From NCBI GenBank assembly GCA_038230515.1, contig JBBRND010000038.1:1-35781 (forward strand): a DNA stretch of 35,781 nt, written 5' to 3'. Below the pieces are notes generated by a model. That model was not told the origin of the DNA. It searched no databases and saw only the letters and a program-made list of their open reading frames with translations. A program made the translations under genes and the position numbers. This DNA comes from JAPLDB01 sp038230515. GTDB lineage: Bacteria; Bacteroidota; Bacteroidia; AKYH767-A; 2013-40CM-41-45. Below, in pieces: positions 32,178 to 35,781 of the stretch; position 1 is the first letter of the stretch; every line of letters starts with the position of its first letter.

Positions 32178-33533
32178 ATGAAAGAACAAAAAATGGAAAT
32201 GGACATTATCAATTCGCATTGTGCAGGAATTGATATTGGCAGCAGGTCACATTTTGTTGCCATCGGTCAGCAACTCACCGATGTAAAAGAGTTTGGTGTG
32301 TATGCCGATGATTTAACAGCTATCAGCATGCACTTGAAACAGCATGGCATCACCTCGGTAGCTATGGAATCAACCGGAAGCTATTGGCAAAATCTGTATG
32401 TGGAATTAATCAAACATGGTTTTGAAGTAACCCTGTGCAATGGTAAGTTTACTAAGAATGCAAAAGGAAAAAAGACCGATGTAAAAGATGCAAGATGGAT
32501 TCAAAAATTACACAGTATCGGTTTACTTACAGGAAGTTTTTTGCCCGATGAAACTACTGAAACACTTCGCACCTATTGCCGCCAGAGAAACAACTGGATT
32601 GATTTATCAGCCGAAGCAACAAATAAAATGCAGAAGTATTTAAAACTCCTCAACTTTCGGCTTGATGTGGTGGTCAGAGACGTTTGCGGATTAACCGGGC
32701 TTACCATCATTGATGACATATGTAAAGGAAATTTAAATCCTGATGAACTTGCAAAGCATCGGCATTTCAATTGCAGAAAAAGCGAGGAAGAAATTGCTAA
32801 AGCATTGAAAGGAAATAATCGTGTTGATTATCTTTTCGGATTAAAGCAGGAATACGAAAGCTATTTGTTCTTCCAGAAAAAGATGGATGATTGCGATGCG
32901 CAAATCAATAAATTTCTGAAAGCTCAAATCAATACAAATGCTGAAAAGAAAAAATTAAAAACAGATGACAAGCCGCACAAGCGCATCAATAAAAATGCGT
33001 TGAAAGGAATTGATTTAAACCAGGCATCGTTTCAATATTTTGGAGGAGTGGATTTAATGAAAGTAGAAGGGATGAATCAATCCACCATCATGAGTATAAT
33101 GAGCGAAGTGGGACCGGGTGGTTTTGAAAAATTTGCAACAGCAAAACATTTTACATCTTGGTTACGGCTTGCACCTAATAATAAAATAAGCGGTGGAAAA
33201 TTACTCAGTTCAAAAACTCCCAAAGGAAGCAACCGGCTTAAAATTGCATTACGAAATGCTGCCAATGCAATCGGCAACTTAAAAGACACACATCTTTCCA
33301 ACTTCTTCAATCGGGTTTCTTACAAAAAAGGAAGAACAGTTGCTGTCAGTGCAACAGCTCGAAAGCTCGCGGTAATTATCTGGAATATGATTATAAAAAG
33401 AATACCGTACAAACCACCCATAGAATATCTCTTCCTAAGTCAAAAACGAAAACTCAAATTAGTAACTCGCATCAAAAAACAAATTGCTAAGTTTGACCTT
33501 AAACCTGATGAAGTCGGTTTTGCTTCTGCTTAA
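32178..33533 (+). CDS. IS110-family transposase
   Basis: A 451-residue RNA-guided DEDD recombinase. The RuvC-like N-terminal domain carries D19 (AGIDIGSRSH), E64 (AMESTGSYW), D101 and D104 (TDVKDARWIQ). A long coiled-coil-like middle (about 170-280) follows. The C-terminal Tnp domain has VEGMNQSTIMSIMSEVGPG and then WLRLAPNNKISGGK with the candidate catalytic Ser in I-S-G-G-K, followed by KGSNRLKIALRNAANAI. At 451 residues it is at the long end for the family. The frame is complete with no inactivating change, so the element may be active. IS110 elements lack terminal inverted repeats, and no target duplication can be read, so ends are undetermined. Confidence 0.95.
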   Translation: MKEQKMEMDIINSHCAGIDIGSRSHFVAIGQQLTDVKEFGVYADDLTAISMHLKQHGITSVAMESTGSYWQNLYVELIKHGFEVTLCNGKFTKNAKGKKTDVKDARWIQKLHSIGLLTGSFLPDETTETLRTYCRQRNNWIDLSAEATNKMQKYLKLLNFRLDVVVRDVCGLTGLTIIDDICKGNLNPDELAKHRHFNCRKSEEEIAKALKGNNRVDYLFGLKQEYESYLFFQKKMDDCDAQINKFLKAQINTNAEKKKLKTDDKPHKRINKNALKGIDLNQASFQYFGGVDLMKVEGMNQSTIMSIMSEVGPGGFEKFATAKHFTSWLRLAPNNKISGGKLLSSKTPKGSNRLKIALRNAANAIGNLKDTHLSNFFNRVSYKKGRTVAVSATARKLAVIIWNMIIKRIPYKPPIEYLFLSQKRKLKLVTRIKKQIAKFDLKPDEVGFASA

Positions 33534-33673
33534 TTTGTAACGAAAAAATTGACGTTAATCAGAATGCTTGGCGACACTGCTGACTCGAAATTGATTGCAA
33601 GAAATTAACTAAGCACAGATGAAAGATAAGTCCGTAACAGACAATTATTATTAGTTTCTTAATCAAAATAATT

Positions 33674-34831
33674 ATGACATTTCTTAAAACAAATTTTATC
33701 CTACTTCTTTTTACTTGCCTTTTCACCAACATCTCGCAAGCACAAAAAATTGATAGCACAGGAATAACCATTGCTGAGATTAAAATGATTCATTCAACTA
33801 TCTTGAATGAGGACAGAAAAATTTATGTTTATACTCCTGTAAATCATTCTGGGCCGCTTCCAGTTATCTATTTAATGGATGGAGAAATGATTTCGTTAGT
33901 GGCTGGCATAGTAGATTTTCTCAAAGGAGATCAGCTCCCCCCAATGATAGTTGTTGGCATTGGTAATTACGAGTATGACAGAGCGCATGATTTGACCCCT
34001 ACCCACAGCCTCTTGAATATGGATGGAAAAACAGATAATTTAGATTTCAAAACATCGGGTGGAGGCGAAAATTTTCTGAAATTTATAAAGGATGAACTGA
34101 TGCCATTTGTAGAGAAGAATTACAACACTTCACCCAACAAAATATTTTTTGGTCATTCTTTTGGGGGTTTGATGTCTTCTTACTGTCTATTAAATCATCC
34201 TGAAATGTTTAATTCATACATTGCAGTTAGCCCTGCTCTTTGGTGGGGCAAGGAATCCATTTTCACCAACGAGGACTTACTATTTAAAAACAAGGTCTTT
34301 AAAAGTAAGACCATCTTTTTTAGTGATGGCAATGAAGGTGCTGCATTTCATAAAAGTGTTATTAAACTCCAATCATTACTTCAACAAAAAAAAATAACAG
34401 GATTAAGATATAAGTATATTCCTTACCCGGAAGAAACACACAATTCAGAAGTAGTTAAGGCAACACAAGATGGATTAAATTTTATTTTTGAAAATTGGAA
34501 ACCTGCTATGTCAGACACAACTGTTGACTTGATAGTAAAGTTCTACCAAAGACGCTCGGAGCAAAATGGATTTCAGGAATTGCCACCCGAACAAGTAATC
34601 AATGAAATGGGTTACAAATTTTTAACTACACCAAACAAATTAGATGAAGCTATAAAGTGTTTTGAATTAAATACCAAAAATTATCCAACCTCAACTAATG
34701 CTTTTGATAGCTTAGGAGATGGTTATGCAGCGAAGGGATACAAAGAAAAAGCAATCGTAGCATACAAAAAATCAATTGAAATAAATCCTAATGTAGTGGA
34801 GACACAAAAGAAATTGAAAGCACTGGAATAA
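33674..34831 (+). CDS. Secreted alpha/beta-hydrolase esterase with C-terminal TPR
   Basis: A 385-residue exported enzyme of the esterase D (PF00756) type, which includes siderophore esterases such as IroE and BesA. A signal peptide ends at ISQAQ (24). The hydrolase domain (about 30-285) has YTPVNHSGPLPVIYLMDG, the nucleophile elbow G-H-S-F-G-G with S162, a likely acid in SDGNEG (217-222) and the catalytic His256 in EETHNS. Residues about 310-385 form about two TPR helical pairs (YPTSTNAFDSLGDGYAAKGY, KEKAIVAYKKSIEINP). Hydrolase plus TPR is a recurring Bacteroidota architecture. Likely periplasmic; the substrate, an ester of a siderophore, sugar or peptide, is unknown. It follows the IS110 element by 140 bp and appears intact. 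Confidence 0.9.
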   Translation: MTFLKTNFILLLFTCLFTNISQAQKIDSTGITIAEIKMIHSTILNEDRKIYVYTPVNHSGPLPVIYLMDGEMISLVAGIVDFLKGDQLPPMIVVGIGNYEYDRAHDLTPTHSLLNMDGKTDNLDFKTSGGGENFLKFIKDELMPFVEKNYNTSPNKIFFGHSFGGLMSSYCLLNHPEMFNSYIAVSPALWWGKESIFTNEDLLFKNKVFKSKTIFFSDGNEGAAFHKSVIKLQSLLQQKKITGLRYKYIPYPEETHNSEVVKATQDGLNFIFENWKPAMSDTTVDLIVKFYQRRSEQNGFQELPPEQVINEMGYKFLTTPNKLDEAIKCFELNTKNYPTSTNAFDSLGDGYAAKGYKEKAIVAYKKSIEINPNVVETQKKLKALE

Positions 34832-34864
34832 ATGCAGACGAACTCCGAACGAGCAGTCAGAATT

Positions 34865-34955
34865 GGCAGGTCTTTATTCGCTGCCTGTGCTGTGGCGAAA
34901 CCTTCCATTTTCTTTTGTTTGTCATTTCCCTTGCTGTCGCATCTTCGCACGGAGA
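34865..34955 (+). repeat. REP-like repeat, full copy
   Basis: GGCAG (34865-34869) and CTGCC (34881-34885) form the stem. The tail TGTGGCGAAACCTTCCATTT and then TCATTTCCCTTGCTGTCGCA matches the copy at 25171 almost base for base. It lies right after the esterase gene. Confidence 0.75.
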
Positions 34956-35089
34956 TTTTTTGCACGACTCGGAGACCGGACAGATTTCATAAACTGCGGT
35001 TTATGAAATTTTGCATGGCTAAAACGTTCACGACTTTGTGTTTTTTTACAAAGATGATTTTTAATTGTGATTGAAAACTTTCAGGTATT

Positions 35090-35116
35090 GCCAACGCTCA
35101 GGCAGCGCGAGACCTG
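35090..35116 (-). repeat. REP-like core, inverted, joined to hairpin-array element
   Basis: On the minus strand this reads CAGGTCTCGCGCTGCCTGAG and then CGTTGGC, the REP-like core. It directly abuts the right flank of the second hairpin-array element and is inverted relative to the copy 140 bp away. Confidence 0.55.
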
Positions 35117-35470
35117 AATTCTACACAGATTCCGGCAATTGAATATGCTCATTGCGCGGTTTCCCCTTTAGGTAATAGGGTGCGCGCAGAAATGCGAAAA
35201 AAGATCAAGGCGGGTGAATCTGGTGTAAAAACCGGAATTGTTGCAACTTCAATTGAAGTTAGACGAACTTCATTTGCCGCTGATCTAACTTCAGTTGAAG
35301 TTAGACGAACTTCACTTGCGGCTGATTCAACTTCAGTTGAAATTAGACGAACTTCACTTGCCGCTGATCTAACAACAGTTGTTGTTGCACGAATTAAAAC
35401 TCTTGCCGCTTGAATTACTTTGCTGATGCTATGCAGCACATGTCTAAACCTTTGTGCTGTACGATACAAC
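35110..35470 (-). repeat. Dispersed element with 42-bp hairpin array, copy 2 (inverted)
   Basis: Four 42-bp units occupy 35245-35412 (starts 35245, 35287, 35329, 35371), the last diverged. The palindromic part AACTTCA(A/G)TTGAAGTT and the AGATCAGC block (minus strand) match copy 1. Both flanks match too: minus-strand GCATAGCATCAGCAAAGTAA against AATAGCATCAGCAAAGTTAT at 1884, and CCGCGCAATGAGCATATTCA against CCGCGCAATCAGCATATTCA at 2291. The unit number differs (four here, six plus in copy 1), so the array is variable in length. Open frames across it (109 codons on minus, 77 on plus) are not convincing genes, though the minus-strand peptide resembles that of copy 1. Confidence 0.85.
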
Positions 35471-35478
35471 AGTAGCAA

Positions 35479-35766
35479 GCATCACCAATAATCTCGTATG
35501 TTCACAAACTTAAAACAAAGTTAGGTATCAAACAATCAAATTTGCAATAAAAATAAAAAGGAGAAGAGATGAGAGAAGACGTTTATCGAAGCAACACAGG
35601 ATGTATGCCGACAAAAAGAAAACTCCTCATTTCTTTTCTTCTCTTTAAGAGTCAGAACAGAATTTAAGTCGCACTGCCAGTTGGTGCAGGCTGAATAATT
35701 TACGAGATAAGACGAAGAAAGAGAAATTCCTTTTTATTTTAAAAACAAATTATTAATCAAATAAAA
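35479..35766. other. Intergenic region before the right edge
   Basis: No gene of useful length. A purine-rich AAAAGGAGAAGAG precedes an ATG at 35569 that opens 32 codons only. The same purine stretch forms a loose inverted repeat with TTTCTTTTCTTCTCTTT near 35630. Function unknown. Confidence 0.3.
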
Positions 35767-35781
35767 ATGGACAAAACAATC
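35767..35781 (+). CDS. Possible start of a gene cut by the window edge
   Basis: ATG at 35767 after an A-rich leader (ATCAAATAAAA) reads M-D-K-T-I to the end of the window. The leader is like those of other genes here, but five codons cannot support an identity. Confidence 0.3.

Larger units (their letters stand above)
32044..33640 (+). mobile_element. IS110-family insertion sequence, ends approximate
   Basis: The span includes the transposase gene plus the upstream hairpin region and the short downstream non-coding end before the next gene at 33674. Both limits are estimates, because this family has no terminal inverted repeats and I have no empty site for comparison. Confidence 0.4.

Noticed and set aside
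35569..35667. 32-codon frame after a Shine-Dalgarno-like AAGGAGAAGAG
   Set aside because: Bacteroidota rarely depend on such a site, the peptide has no features, and the purine run is part of a loose inverted repeat.
1..35781. tRNA or rRNA genes
   Set aside because: I looked for cloverleaf-like sequences and conserved rRNA blocks by eye and found none; a covariance scan would be decisive.

Overview
The window looks like chromosomal DNA of a member of the Bacteroidota, probably a free-living Chitinophagales/Sphingobacteriia-like organism. It is AT-rich. Six secreted proteins end in a type IX secretion (T9SS) type A sorting domain (a conserved P-N-P near its start, then ...G-x-Y...K-hydrophobic at the end). 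Two lipoproteins carry a Bacteroidota-style lipobox, and several promoters fit the Bacteroidota -33 TTTG / -7 TAnnTTTG pattern. Assignments rest on motif reading only; no database search was run.

Layout. (1) 0-4.4 kb, accessory: a tyrosine recombinase on the minus strand faces away from a short plus-strand series made of a small protein with a possible HTH, a dispersed repeat carrying a 42-bp hairpin array, a FnIII-like protein, and a uracil-DNA-glycosylase-like gene bracketed by two near-identical hairpin repeats. (2) 4.4-18.6 kb, minus strand: a beta-helix-type lipoprotein, a 2524-residue repeat-rich T9SS adhesin-like protein, a BNR/sialidase-fold T9SS protein, a propeller lipoprotein coupled to an M24 peptidase, and a bacterial pentameric ligand-gated ion channel homologue. 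(3) 18.8-20.9 kb, a gene graveyard: truncated VOC gene, SRPBCC pseudogene, a 15-unit 21-bp tandem array, a tail of a class III nucleotide cyclase and a frameshifted small secreted protein. (4) 20.9-25.2 kb, plus strand: a double ice-binding-domain (DUF3494) T9SS protein, then a compact operon of ECF sigma factor, GIY-YIG protein, zinc-binding anti-sigma factor and a T9SS protein, followed by a Cys/His/Met-rich periplasmic protein. (5) 26-29.2 kb: a 1063-residue T9SS protein with near-identical 411-bp repeats. (6) 29.4-33.6 kb, accessory: a nuclease-fold membrane protein with an apparent frameshift, an HTH protein, a second nuclease-like protein and an IS110-family transposase. (7) 33.7 kb to the end: a secreted esterase-TPR protein and a second, inverted copy of the 42-bp hairpin-array element.

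How it fits together. Most intact genes build the cell surface and its sensing: large repeat-based adhesin-like T9SS cargo, an ion channel, lipoproteins and an ECF/anti-sigma switch. Around them is a repeat economy with four layers: hairpin-array elements, a 21-bp array, short REP-like palindromes found after many genes, and direct repeats around a single gene. The least explained signal is the dispersed 42-bp hairpin-array element, present in opposite orientations near both ends of the window.
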